A stretch of DNA of 27,705 nt from Phycisphaerales bacterium. Its GTDB lineage: Bacteria; Planctomycetota; Phycisphaerae; Phycisphaerales; SM1A02. This document shows, piece by piece, positions 7,487-14,813 of the stretch. Location of the stretch: assembly GCA_018882625.1 (NCBI GenBank), contig VERO01000004.1:1-27705 (forward strand), given 5' to 3'. Under the pieces are notes generated by a model. That model ran no database searches. It saw only the letters and a program-made list of their open reading frames with translations, and was not told where the DNA came from. A program made the position numbers and the translations under genes. The first letter of the stretch is position 1. Each line of letters starts with the position of its first letter.

Positions 7487-8203
7487 CTACGGCGCGCCAA
7501 GTTCGCTGCGCAGCCGCTGCAGCAGCGCGGCGTCGGGAGCCCATGCGACGAACAGCAGCTCGCCGTCGGACCACACCATCACTGCCCACGTGCCCCACTC
7601 CGACTCCTCCAGCACGCTGCGGGCGATGCCCAGAGGCTGCGCGCGGCCGAACTCGTCGTAGATCGCGAACGCGCCGTGGTCGCGCGCGGCCACAAGCACG
7701 ATGTCGCGGCGCTGCGCAGGCTGGGGTGAGGGTCCTGGCGCGATCGTCACGCGCGGCGGTCGCGGTCCCGAGCCGTCGTCAACCTGCGGCTCCTCGGGCG
7801 CAGGCGAGTCGTCCGCAGCGGCCCGCGCATCCGACTCGTAGAGCAGCGCGACGCCTGCGGAGGATCCGGGGATCGGCACCGGTCCGGCCATCACGACCCT
7901 GAATCCCCCATCCCGCAGGTCGGGCGGCTGCCATGGGGTCGACAGCGCATCCTTGCATACACGCGCGGCATCGTGCATCGTGGGCAGCTCCGCATCCGGA
8001 GGGCGGCGCGAGGAGTCGAGGCTCATGCGCTGCGCGATGGAGTCGACCGCATCGGCCACGTCGCGCAGCGGCACGAGCGGGTTCACGGTCCGGTCGCCCA
8101 CGCGCGGCCCGTACAGCCCGATCGCCACGCTCGCCGCGACCGCCGCGAGCGCAAGAAGCAGCGCCGGCCAGCTGAAGCGCGTGGATCTCGCGGATTCGTG
8201 CAC
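7487..8203 (-). CDS. Membrane-anchored protein of unknown function
   Basis: A 238-residue protein starting at GTG 8203 (HESARSTRFSW...); another in-frame GTG at 8218 is possible. Residues about 8-31 form one membrane helix (WPALLLALAAVAASVAIGLY), leaving a C-terminal domain outside the cytoplasm. That domain contains a helical segment (PLRDVADAVDSIAQRM), a DGGFRVVMAGPVPIPGSS segment, a Pro/Glu/Asp-rich linker and a C-terminal alpha/beta segment (DIVLVAARDHGAFAIYDEFG, WAVMVWSDGELLFVAW). The arrangement (N-terminal anchor, linker, small domain) is reminiscent of regulatory anchors, but I recognise no family. It lies 13 bases upstream of metG on the same strand and is divergent from the 8234 gene with only 30 bases between starts, so promoters overlap or a start is misplaced. 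Confidence 0.65.
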   Translation of the reverse strand: MHESARSTRFSWPALLLALAAVAASVAIGLYGPRVGDRTVNPLVPLRDVADAVDSIAQRMSLDSSRRPPDAELPTMHDAARVCKDALSTPWQPPDLRDGGFRVVMAGPVPIPGSSAGVALLYESDARAAADDSPAPEEPQVDDGSGPRPPRVTIAPGPSPQPAQRRDIVLVAARDHGAFAIYDEFGRAQPLGIARSVLEESEWGTWAVMVWSDGELLFVAWAPDAALLQRLRSELGAP

Positions 8204-8233
8204 ATGCGGGTTGTACACTTTCCTGTGCAATTG

Positions 8234-10180
8234 ATGCGGCGATCCACGACGCACATGGCAGGCCAGGCGGCCCCGAGGGCACGCGCGAGCGCACGTGGCC
8301 GCGTGGGGTCGCATCGCGCCCCGTGCGCGCCCGCAGCCGCAGGCGCCGTGACGCTCGCGTGCGTCCTCGGTGTCGGAGCTTCCCATGCCCAGAATGCGCT
8401 CGATGCGCCGCTGCACCTGGGCCCCAACCAGTCCCGTGCGCTGGACCGGAACCTCGGTGTGGGCACCGGTCGCATCAACCAGGCGGCACAGCAGCAGGAC
8501 TACCGTGCCCGAAACCTGGTCGTGACCGGAGATGTGGCTGGTGGCCGCGGGTTCCGCGGGAGCGTCGGCTACCGCGCCGAGGACGACTTTGCGGCACCTA
8601 CGAGCCAGGCGGCCACAATCCAGTTCCGCCGGGACTCGGCCTACAGCAATCCGCTCGCGCTCAACACGTCGATCGCCAACGACCGATTTGCGCTCGCGAC
8701 GGGCATCGGCTCGCAGCAGTACATGAGCGACTATGCCTACACGCGCATGAGCGCCATGGGCCTGACTGGCGTGGCGCTCCCCGGCCGTGGGCTCGAGTCC
8801 GCGGCCCTCGGCGCTGCGCGCGCACGCCTCGACCTGATGACGGTGCTGTCCACCAATTCGGCGAGCCTCGCAGCTGCTGCAGCTCCGAGCGCGATGCGGA
8901 CGATCCGGCTGCCGCAGCTCGGTTCGGCGCAGATCATGGCCAGCCCATTCACGGGCGTGGTGGTCGTGGCCGACGGCGATCCCGTCGAGACGTTCCAGGG
9001 TGGCGCCTATGGGCAGGCCCTGATGCGCGAGGATGTGCGCATGGGCCGCATGACGCGCGGCGACTACTTCCGTGCCGCGACCCAGCAGGGGGGGCTTGCC
9101 GCCGAGCTCGAGCGGCAGCGCGATGACCAGCAGCTGCTGCGTGATGCGCGTGCGGCCGAGGCTGGCCTGCCCAGGCTCGGCGGCGTCGGATCCTCCACCG
9201 GGCGGCCGCTCGGCTCGGATCAGCTCACCGATGCGCCGTCCTCAACCGACATGCTTCGGAGGCCCAGCGCCTACGACAGCGTGCTGAACTCGGTGCGCGA
9301 GCGCTATGACCTGGTGAGGCCATCGGCGACGGCCCCGACGGAGCCGGGGCAGGCGGAGACGCCACCTGCGCAGGGTGCGGCTCCCGCAGGCGCACCCGCC
9401 CGTGATGGCGCAGGTGCAGGCTCGCCCACGGACCCTCGCGCGAGCCGGCTGAGCCCCGAGCGCCAGTCGATCGCGACAGCGGTGAGCAGCCTGCGCGAGA
9501 GGTTCATGTCGCTTCCAGGCATCACCCGGACCGACGCCTCGCAGGCGGAGACGCCAGAACGCACGGCAGTTGCCGCGCAGCCCGACAGTGCAGGTGACGG
9601 CGCGAAGGCCGATGGCGACGCGGAGGCAGGCGCACCCCGCCAGCTGACGCTCGAGGAGACCCTGCTGATCCTGCGGCACGGCACGAAGGTGGAGAGGCTC
9701 GATTCGGGAACCCAGGATGCGATGGACTGCCTGCTCCGGCTCGGCGGCGACTTCATGGCGTCGCGGCGCTACTTCAGGGCCGAGGACGCGTTCCGCACGG
9801 CATCCATCATCTCGCCCTCGAGCCCGCTTCCGCTCGTCGGCCTCGCCAGCGCGCAGGTCGGCTGCGGCGTGCAGCTGGCGGCTGCGATCACGCTGAGGCG
9901 GCTGCTCGTCGACTTCCCCGAGATGATCGACATCACGCTGTCGCCGTCGCTCCAGTGCGATGCGGAGCGGATGCGCACGGTCGGCCGCCAGTGCGTGCAG
10001 TACGGCAAGGAGTCCTCGAACGCGTCCGACTTCGGCCTCGTGGCCGCCTGGTGCGGTCGCCAGCTCGGGGACCGCGAGCTGGTCGAGTCCGGGCTGCAGC
10101 TCATGGAGACGGCGGACTCCAAGAGCCCCTTCGTGCAGACCCTGCGGGCCATCTGGCTGGCGCCAGCGACCGCACCCTGA
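8234..10180 (+). CDS. Large secreted protein with TPR-like C-terminal region
   Basis: About 648 residues from ATG 8234. The N-terminus is basic, followed by a hydrophobic stretch (GAVTLACVLGVGASHAQ) typical of a signal peptide cleaved after SHA; an ATG at 8255 gives the same signal. The first part (to about residue 320) has Asn/Gln-rich and Arg-containing segments and a MASPFTGVVVVADGDPVETF stretch. The middle is a Pro/Ala/Gly-rich low-complexity linker. The last 190 residues are helical with TPR-like spacing (FMASRRYFRAEDAFRTASII, then SPLPLVGLASAQVGCGVQ, then ITLRRLLVDFPEM), suggesting protein binding. No enzyme motif is visible. The upstream frame is open to 7973 but there it is antisense shadow of the neighbouring gene. 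It converges on metF with 6 bases between stops. Function unknown. Confidence 0.75.
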   Translation: MRRSTTHMAGQAAPRARASARGRVGSHRAPCAPAAAGAVTLACVLGVGASHAQNALDAPLHLGPNQSRALDRNLGVGTGRINQAAQQQDYRARNLVVTGDVAGGRGFRGSVGYRAEDDFAAPTSQAATIQFRRDSAYSNPLALNTSIANDRFALATGIGSQQYMSDYAYTRMSAMGLTGVALPGRGLESAALGAARARLDLMTVLSTNSASLAAAAAPSAMRTIRLPQLGSAQIMASPFTGVVVVADGDPVETFQGGAYGQALMREDVRMGRMTRGDYFRAATQQGGLAAELERQRDDQQLLRDARAAEAGLPRLGGVGSSTGRPLGSDQLTDAPSSTDMLRRPSAYDSVLNSVRERYDLVRPSATAPTEPGQAETPPAQGAAPAGAPARDGAGAGSPTDPRASRLSPERQSIATAVSSLRERFMSLPGITRTDASQAETPERTAVAAQPDSAGDGAKADGDAEAGAPRQLTLEETLLILRHGTKVERLDSGTQDAMDCLLRLGGDFMASRRYFRAEDAFRTASIISPSSPLPLVGLASAQVGCGVQLAAAITLRRLLVDFPEMIDITLSPSLQCDAERMRTVGRQCVQYGKESSNASDFGLVAAWCGRQLGDRELVESGLQLMETADSKSPFVQTLRAIWLAPATAP

Positions 10181-10186
10181 GCGCGG

Positions 10187-11098
10187 TCAGGCGCGCAGCG
10201 CGTCGGTGCTCTTCAGGCCCAGGTTCTCGTAGATGCGCCGGGTCGCATCGCTCCGGTTGAGCGTGTAGAAGTGGATGCCTCGGACGCCGCGGTCGATGAG
10301 TTCGCGGCACTGCTCCGTCGCCCAGTGGATCCCCACCTTCTCGACGGCATCCGGGTCATCCTGCGCACGCCGGAGCGCGCGGAGCAGCGGCGCCGGAAAC
10401 CGCGTGCCTGCGGCGAGCTGCGCCATGCGGCGCAGGCCGGCCATGGTCGTGATCGGCATGATGCCCGGGATCACCGGCACGGCAATGCCCGCAAGCTCGC
10501 AGCGCTCGCGCCAGTCCATGAACGCCGCATTGTCGAAGAAGAGCTGCGACACGATGAGGTCCGCGCCCGCATCGACCTTCGCCTTGAGGTGGTCCATCTG
10601 CAGCAGCGTGTTGGGCGTCTCGGGATGCCCCTCCGGATAGCCGGCCACCCCGATCCCGAATCCTCTGCGGTCCGGGTGCCGGCCCGAGGCGTTGAACGAC
10701 TTGATCTGGGAGACCAGCTGGGCCGCGTACCTGAAGTCGCCGGTCACCGCGTCGGGGGCGTTCGCGGGACGATCGCCGCGCAGCGCCAGGATGTTCGAGA
10801 CCCCAGCCTCGGCATAGCGCGCGAGGATCGCATCGACATCGCCGGTCGTGTGGCCGATGCAGGCGAGGTGGGGCACGGGATCGAGCGCTGTCTCGCGCTT
10901 GATGCGAACCACCAGGTCGTGGGTGAGCCGCCGCGTCGATCCGCCGGCGCCGTAGGTGACCGACACGAAGCTGGGGCTCAGCGGCGCCAGATCCGCGATG
11001 GCCCTGAAGAGGGCATCCCACCCGTCGTCGGACTTCGGCGGGAACAGCTCGAAACTGGCGGTGAAGGAGTGCCGGGCCAGGACATCCGCGAGATGCAC
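10187..11098 (-). CDS. metF: 5,10-methylenetetrahydrofolate reductase
   Basis: A 303-residue flavoenzyme that reduces methylenetetrahydrofolate to methyltetrahydrofolate for methionine synthesis. Seen in sequence: SFELFPPKSD with the catalytic Glu17, SVTYGAGGSTR, ACIGHTTGDVD, LALRGDRP (FAD/folate loop), GVAGYPEGHPE and SQLFFDNAAF. The length matches bacterial MetF. The start codon is GTG at 11098 (plus-strand CAC at 11096-11098). It is divergent from rex with 53 bases between starts, which must hold both promoters. I see no S-box riboswitch or MetJ-like site in that short gap. Confidence 0.95.
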   Translation of the reverse strand: MHLADVLARHSFTASFELFPPKSDDGWDALFRAIADLAPLSPSFVSVTYGAGGSTRRLTHDLVVRIKRETALDPVPHLACIGHTTGDVDAILARYAEAGVSNILALRGDRPANAPDAVTGDFRYAAQLVSQIKSFNASGRHPDRRGFGIGVAGYPEGHPETPNTLLQMDHLKAKVDAGADLIVSQLFFDNAAFMDWRERCELAGIAVPVIPGIMPITTMAGLRRMAQLAAGTRFPAPLLRALRRAQDDPDAVEKVGIHWATEQCRELIDRGVRGIHFYTLNRSDATRRIYENLGLKSTDALRA

Positions 11099-11151
11099 CT
11101 CGCGAGACTAGCACGCCCCCACAGTTAGAATCAGCGACCTTGCCTGACAGG

Positions 11152-11790
11152 ATGCCACAGATCCCGCGACCGTCGGCACGCAGGTTGAGCCTCTACCTGC
11201 GCGAGGTCCAGCTTCGGCTCAGGGACGGCGCGAAGCGGGTCAGCTCCAAGCAGCTCGGCGAGGCCCTGGGGCTGGCCGACACCCAGGTCAGGAAGGACCT
11301 GCACTGGTGCGGGCCCTTTGGCGGGTCCGGTGTGGGATACGACGCCGAGACGCTGCGCGACCGGCTCCGGTCGGTGATGGGCCTGAGCCGGACGTGGAAT
11401 GTCGTGCTCGTGGGAGCCGGAAACATCGGCCGAGCCCTGGTGGGGTACGGACGCTTCGAGAGCGAGGGCTTCAGGATCGTGGGCATCTTCGACAAGTCGA
11501 AGTCGCTGGTGGGGAGGCGGCTCGCCGGCACGACGATCCGGGCTCTGGCGGACCTGCCTCGGATCGTCGAGGAGCATGATGCACGCATCGGGATCATTGC
11601 CGTGCCACGCGAGTCGTCCCAGGAAGTCGCGGACATCCTCGTGAAGGCGGGCGTGCGCGGCATCCTCAACTTTGCCCCGGCCCGCATCGACACGGGCGGC
11701 GTGCCGGTGACGAACGTGGACTTCTCCGTCGCACTCGAGCAGGTCGCCTTCGAGGTCACCATGTCAGGCGCGCGCGGGGAGCAGCCATGA
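11152..11790 (+). CDS. rex: Redox-sensing transcriptional repressor Rex
   Basis: A 212-residue protein from ATG 11152; the frame also has a TTG four codons upstream. Residues about 8-70 form the winged-helix DNA-binding domain (RRLSLYLREVQL, SSKQLGEALGLADTQVRKDL, FGGSGVGYDAETL). Residues about 80-200 form the NADH-binding Rossmann domain with VVLVGAGNIGRAL. Rex dimers bind operators when NAD+/NADH is high and release them when NADH accumulates, controlling fermentative and respiratory genes. A TTAGAAT string about 18 bases before the ATG may be a -10 element. No TTGTGAA-N4-TTCACAA-type operator is visible in the metF-rex gap, so autoregulation is not supported. Its stop overlaps the next start (ATGA), making it the first gene of a co-transcribed group. 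Confidence 0.93.
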   Translation: MPQIPRPSARRLSLYLREVQLRLRDGAKRVSSKQLGEALGLADTQVRKDLHWCGPFGGSGVGYDAETLRDRLRSVMGLSRTWNVVLVGAGNIGRALVGYGRFESEGFRIVGIFDKSKSLVGRRLAGTTIRALADLPRIVEEHDARIGIIAVPRESSQEVADILVKAGVRGILNFAPARIDTGGVPVTNVDFSVALEQVAFEVTMSGARGEQP

Positions 11791-12512
11791 GATCGCCGCT
11801 CCCTTGGATGGCGCTGTGCGGTGCGCTCGCGGCGGCAGGTTGCCAGGCGAAGGTGCTGTCGCCCACGCCAGGCGACCAGCTGCGGCGGCGGAACGCCGAG
11901 CTCGAGGCACAGGTTGAGTCGCTCGGCCGCGAGCTCTCTGAGGCGCGTTCCGCGCTCGCCACGTCAGAGCGCGAGCGTCGGTCGCCGCAGGAGCCGGCTG
12001 CGCCCGATGCGCGACTGGACCTATCCGAGGAGGCGGTGCAGGCGACTCCGCACCTCGCCCGCATGGGTATTGCGTCGAGCAGCCACACGGATCGCCCACC
12101 GAATGGGGAGGGCTGCGTCGCTCGCATCTACCTCGAGCCCGTCGACGGGTTGGGGCGGTTCCTGCAGGTGGTGGGATCGGCCACCGTCACGGTCTACTGG
12201 TCGCCTCCGGGATGCAATGCGCAAGTCCTTTCCTGCCAGTCGTTTGGGCCTCTGGCGCTGAGGGGGTCGTACCGCAGCGGCTTCGGTGGCGCGCACTACT
12301 CGCTGGAGTGCCCGATCGATCTCGCGCAGCTGCCCCCTGAATCAGGCGCACCTGCGGGTGAGCCCTCGGGTGCCTCGCAGGACGCCTCGCGCTGGAGCTG
12401 TGGCGATCCGGTCGAGGTGAAGGTCGAGTTCGAGGATGCCCTGTCTGGCAGGGTCTTCACGGCGCAGCGCGCGCTCCCGGGCATCGCGCCGCGCAAGGTT
12501 CCTGGAGGATGA
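11787..12512 (+). CDS. Lipoprotein with coiled-coil segment, unknown function
   Basis: A 241-residue lipoprotein. The signal peptide ends in the lipobox LAAAGC (Cys19), then a heptad-like helical stretch of about 45 residues (LRRRNAELEAQVESLGREL) suggests a coiled coil, followed by a beta-rich C-terminal domain with several Cys (GEGCVARIYLEPVDGLGRF, CNAQVLSCQSFG, SLECPIDLAQL). VARIYLEPVDGLGRFLQVVG followed by ATVTVYW resembles small beta-sandwich domains of other planctomycete lipoproteins, but I cannot name a family. It starts at an ATGA overlap with rex and has GGGGAG 5 bases upstream of its ATG, so translation is probably coupled. It is probably tethered to the membrane outside the cytoplasm. 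Confidence 0.8.
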   Translation: MRSPLPWMALCGALAAAGCQAKVLSPTPGDQLRRRNAELEAQVESLGRELSEARSALATSERERRSPQEPAAPDARLDLSEEAVQATPHLARMGIASSSHTDRPPNGEGCVARIYLEPVDGLGRFLQVVGSATVTVYWSPPGCNAQVLSCQSFGPLALRGSYRSGFGGAHYSLECPIDLAQLPPESGAPAGEPSGASQDASRWSCGDPVEVKVEFEDALSGRVFTAQRALPGIAPRKVPGG

Positions 12513-12517
12513 TGGCG

Positions 12518-12799
12518 ATGCGCAACCATGTGACACGACTGATGGCCTCGCGATCGGCGCTGCACCGGACCACAAGAGATGGTGGTGCCGTGCGCGCGCG
12601 TACCCGACTCGTGGTGCTTGCGGTGCTCGGTGCGGTGTCCGCCGCCGGGTGCAACAAGCCGCTTTTCCCCGAGAATTCCGCGCGTACGCAGTTCGAGACG
12701 TACGACCGCCTGCGGCAGCAGTCGACTCCGCTCGAGGAGGAGGACGAGTTCGGCCAGAAGCGTCCCGCGCTCCGTGCGCGACTCGCGCCAACGAACTGA
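12518..12799 (+). CDS. Small lipoprotein
   Basis: A small protein of about 93 residues. The lipoprotein signal peptide is clear: RARTRLVVLAVLGAVSAAGC, with a short polar mature part (NKPLFPENSARTQFETYDRL...) rich in Arg, Gln and Glu. The start is ambiguous. ATG 12509 overlaps the previous stop (ATGA); ATG 12518 lies 9 bases after GGAGG (12504-12508) and is used here; GTG 12590 would give the most usual signal-peptide length. It is close behind the coiled-coil lipoprotein gene and probably in the same transcript. Function unknown. Confidence 0.7.
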   Translation: MRNHVTRLMASRSALHRTTRDGGAVRARTRLVVLAVLGAVSAAGCNKPLFPENSARTQFETYDRLRQQSTPLEEEDEFGQKRPALRARLAPTN

Positions 12800-12822
12800 C
12801 GGGGACGATTCCGCAAGTTCAG

Positions 12823-13629
12823 GTGCGCAAGCTTCCGATAGCAGTGGTGACGACGGAGAACGGACTCGACGTGCCCGAACCCACCAGCAACGACAGTCGC
12901 ACGCGCAGCTCGACGCATGATGCGAAGCCTGCGCGACGCAGCGCGCGCCTTGTGCCAGTGACCCTGCCCCGTCGCACGACGGCCGTGTGGGCATCCTTTG
13001 CCGCAGCGATGACCGCAGCCACCGGATTGCTCCTGCTGGGCGACGGCGGTGCGCCCAGCTACCTCGCGGCCGTGAGCCCGACGCTCATCGCCCACCATGG
13101 TGCGGAGCGGTCATCGGACATCACGCCCCGAGAGGCACCCGCGGACACCTCGCGCTGGCGTGCGATCGTGATCCACCACTCCGGAGCACCCGCAGGCGAC
13201 GCCAACAGCATCGAGAGGGCGCATGTGGGCCAAGGCCTGACCGGGCTTGGGTACCACTTCATCGTCGGCAACGGGCAGGGGCTCGGCGACGGCATGGTGC
13301 ATGTGGGATACCGCTGGAACCGTCAGCTCCCCGGCGCGCACGTGGCTGCCCGCGCGGAGGAGTCCCGCGACATTGCGCGCGCCGCCTTTGGGCCGGCTGA
13401 GGCCGACACCTACAACCGGCACTCGATTGGCGTCTGCCTTGTGGGAAACGGCAATAGGCGGCCCTTCACCGAGCGCCAGATGCGTGAACTCGTATCCCTG
13501 GTTAGGTCCCTGCAGGAGGAGTTCGGCATCCCCAGCTCGGCAGTGCGCCTCCACTCCGACCTCAGCGGGATCGCCAGCCCCGGAATCCACTTCCCGGTAG
13601 CCGAGTTCGAGGCGAACATCCGGAATTGA
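12823..13629 (+). CDS. Membrane-anchored N-acetylmuramoyl-L-alanine amidase-like protein (Amidase_2)
   Basis: About 268 residues from GTG 12823; GTG codons at 12844 and 12847 are equally possible and none has a good Shine-Dalgarno site. An N-terminal basic, Ser/Thr-rich segment precedes one membrane helix (AVWASFAAAMTAATGLLLLG), then an external Amidase_2/PGRP-type domain: RWRAIVIHHSGAPAGD (first zinc His), GLGYHFIVGNGQGLGDG, RWNRQLPGAHV, HSIGVCLVGNG, and RLHSDLSGIASPGIHFP. Amidases of this family cut the bond between muramic acid and the peptide stem. The usual third zinc ligand (Cys or Asp before PG) is Ser here, so catalysis may be altered or lost. It lies 23 bases after the small lipoprotein stop, within the envelope-directed gene group. 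Confidence 0.82.
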   Translation: MRKLPIAVVTTENGLDVPEPTSNDSRTRSSTHDAKPARRSARLVPVTLPRRTTAVWASFAAAMTAATGLLLLGDGGAPSYLAAVSPTLIAHHGAERSSDITPREAPADTSRWRAIVIHHSGAPAGDANSIERAHVGQGLTGLGYHFIVGNGQGLGDGMVHVGYRWNRQLPGAHVAARAEESRDIARAAFGPAEADTYNRHSIGVCLVGNGNRRPFTERQMRELVSLVRSLQEEFGIPSSAVRLHSDLSGIASPGIHFPVAEFEANIRN

Positions 13630-13675
13630 CCCTGATCCGGGGGTCAACGCGCCAAAGATCGCGGCAGATTGCCGC
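13626..13675 (+). promoter_or_regulatory. Two short hairpins after the amidase gene
   Basis: TTGACCC (13626-13632) pairs with GGGTCAA (13641-13647) across an 8-base loop, and includes the amidase stop codon. GCGGCA (13661-13666) pairs with TGCCGC (13670-13675). Neither has a T tract. They could weakly terminate or stabilise the upstream mRNA. The remaining gap to the kinase start at 13876 is somewhat AT-richer than its surroundings and may hold that gene's promoter, but I cannot point to a convincing one. Confidence 0.25.
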
Positions 13676-13875
13676 AGGTTGGTATGGGCTGGCGGTTGCC
13701 CGGACCATGGGCTGTGGATAGTCTCCAAACTCATTTCTTGTTGCCTGCCTGAATGCGATGATTGTGTCGTCGGGGACTGCGTGGCTTCCGGCATTTCAGC
13801 CCAGTTTCCGTCCCAGACCCAGTCGCTCAGGACACATGCAGGCGTGATCCCTTCAGCAGCCACCGCGACCTACCC

Positions 13876-14811
13876 ATGAGTGTCATTGTCCAGGAGTTGT
13901 TCGGATACAAGGTGCTCGCCAAGGTCGGCACCGGTGCGCGAAGCACGCTCTATGCGGTGCAGGAGCCCCGCACCAAGCAGATCTGGGCGCTCAAGCATGT
14001 CATCCGGAACTCCGACAAGGATGACCGGTTCATCGAGCAGGTCGAGAGCGAGTACGACGTGATGCGCAAGCTCGATCACCCGGCCATCCGGGCGGCCGAG
14101 GCGCTCAAGAAGGTGCGCAAGGGGCTCATCGGCAAGACGACCGAGATCGGGCTGCTGATGGAGTTTGTCGATGCGTCGACGCTCGACGAGGACCCGCCGG
14201 CCACGCTCGCCGGGTACGTCAGCATCTTCGCGCAGGTTGCCCGCGGGCTGCACCACATGCACAGCAAGGGGTTTGTGCATGCCGACATGAAGCCGACGAA
14301 TGTGATGGTGCTCTCCGGCGGCGGCGTCAAGGTGATCGACCTTGGCCAGGCATGCGCCATCGGAACCGTGAAGAAGCGCATCCAGGGCACTCCCGGATAC
14401 ATGGCTCCCGAGCAGGCGCACCGCCAGGCGGTGACGCAGAGGACCGATGTCTACAACTTCGGGGCGACGATGTACTTCGCCATCGTGGGCGAGGTGATCC
14501 CGACGGCCCTTCCGCCCAAGGGCGGAGCGAGCCTGGTGGGCACCGCGCTCGACGCATCGCAGATCAAGGCACCGATCCCTCCGCACCTCAAGGTGCCGGA
14601 GGTTCACCCGATCCTGTCGGCGATCATCCTGGACTGCGTGAAGGTGCTGCCAGGCGACAGGACCGAGTCGATGGACCGCGTCGTGCAGCGCCTCGATGAC
14701 CTCTCGCTCCTGCTCGAGGCGCAGCCTGGTGGAGTGCCGATGCGTCGAAAGGCGCGCCACGCGGACAAGACGCGCGGAAGCTGGGACGAGGCCTCGGCGG
14801 ACACGGAGTGA
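13876..14811 (+). CDS. Eukaryote-like serine/threonine protein kinase, non-RD type
   Basis: A 311-residue cytoplasmic kinase. Seen: Gly-rich loop VGTGARSTLYAV (residues 17-28), ATP-anchoring Lys40 (WALKHV), a Glu in the C helix (VESEYDVMRKL), catalytic loop VHADMKPTNVM (Asp137, Asn142), metal Asp155 in IDLGQA (DLG rather than DFG), activation segment GTPGYMAPEQ and VTQRTDVYNFGATMYF. The catalytic loop has Ala instead of Arg before the Asp, so it is a non-RD kinase and may not depend on activation-loop phosphorylation. There is no membrane helix or sensor domain; the C-terminal 40 residues are polar and basic. The start at 13876 begins the conserved N-lobe, and upstream codons look unrelated. 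Its stop region overlaps the Shine-Dalgarno site of the next gene, suggesting coupled expression with the protease-like protein. Confidence 0.92.
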   Translation: MSVIVQELFGYKVLAKVGTGARSTLYAVQEPRTKQIWALKHVIRNSDKDDRFIEQVESEYDVMRKLDHPAIRAAEALKKVRKGLIGKTTEIGLLMEFVDASTLDEDPPATLAGYVSIFAQVARGLHHMHSKGFVHADMKPTNVMVLSGGGVKVIDLGQACAIGTVKKRIQGTPGYMAPEQAHRQAVTQRTDVYNFGATMYFAIVGEVIPTALPPKGGASLVGTALDASQIKAPIPPHLKVPEVHPILSAIILDCVKVLPGDRTESMDRVVQRLDDLSLLLEAQPGGVPMRRKARHADKTRGSWDEASADTE

Positions 14812-14813
14812 GC

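Noticed and set aside
10271..11128. A 285-codon plus-strand open frame
   Set aside because: Antisense shadow of metF; its composition is typical of a complementary-frame artefact.
11099..11151. Possible Rex operator or methionine riboswitch in the metF-rex gap
   Set aside because: No TTGTGAA-N4-TTCACAA-like palindrome is present and 53 bases is too short for an S-box riboswitch.
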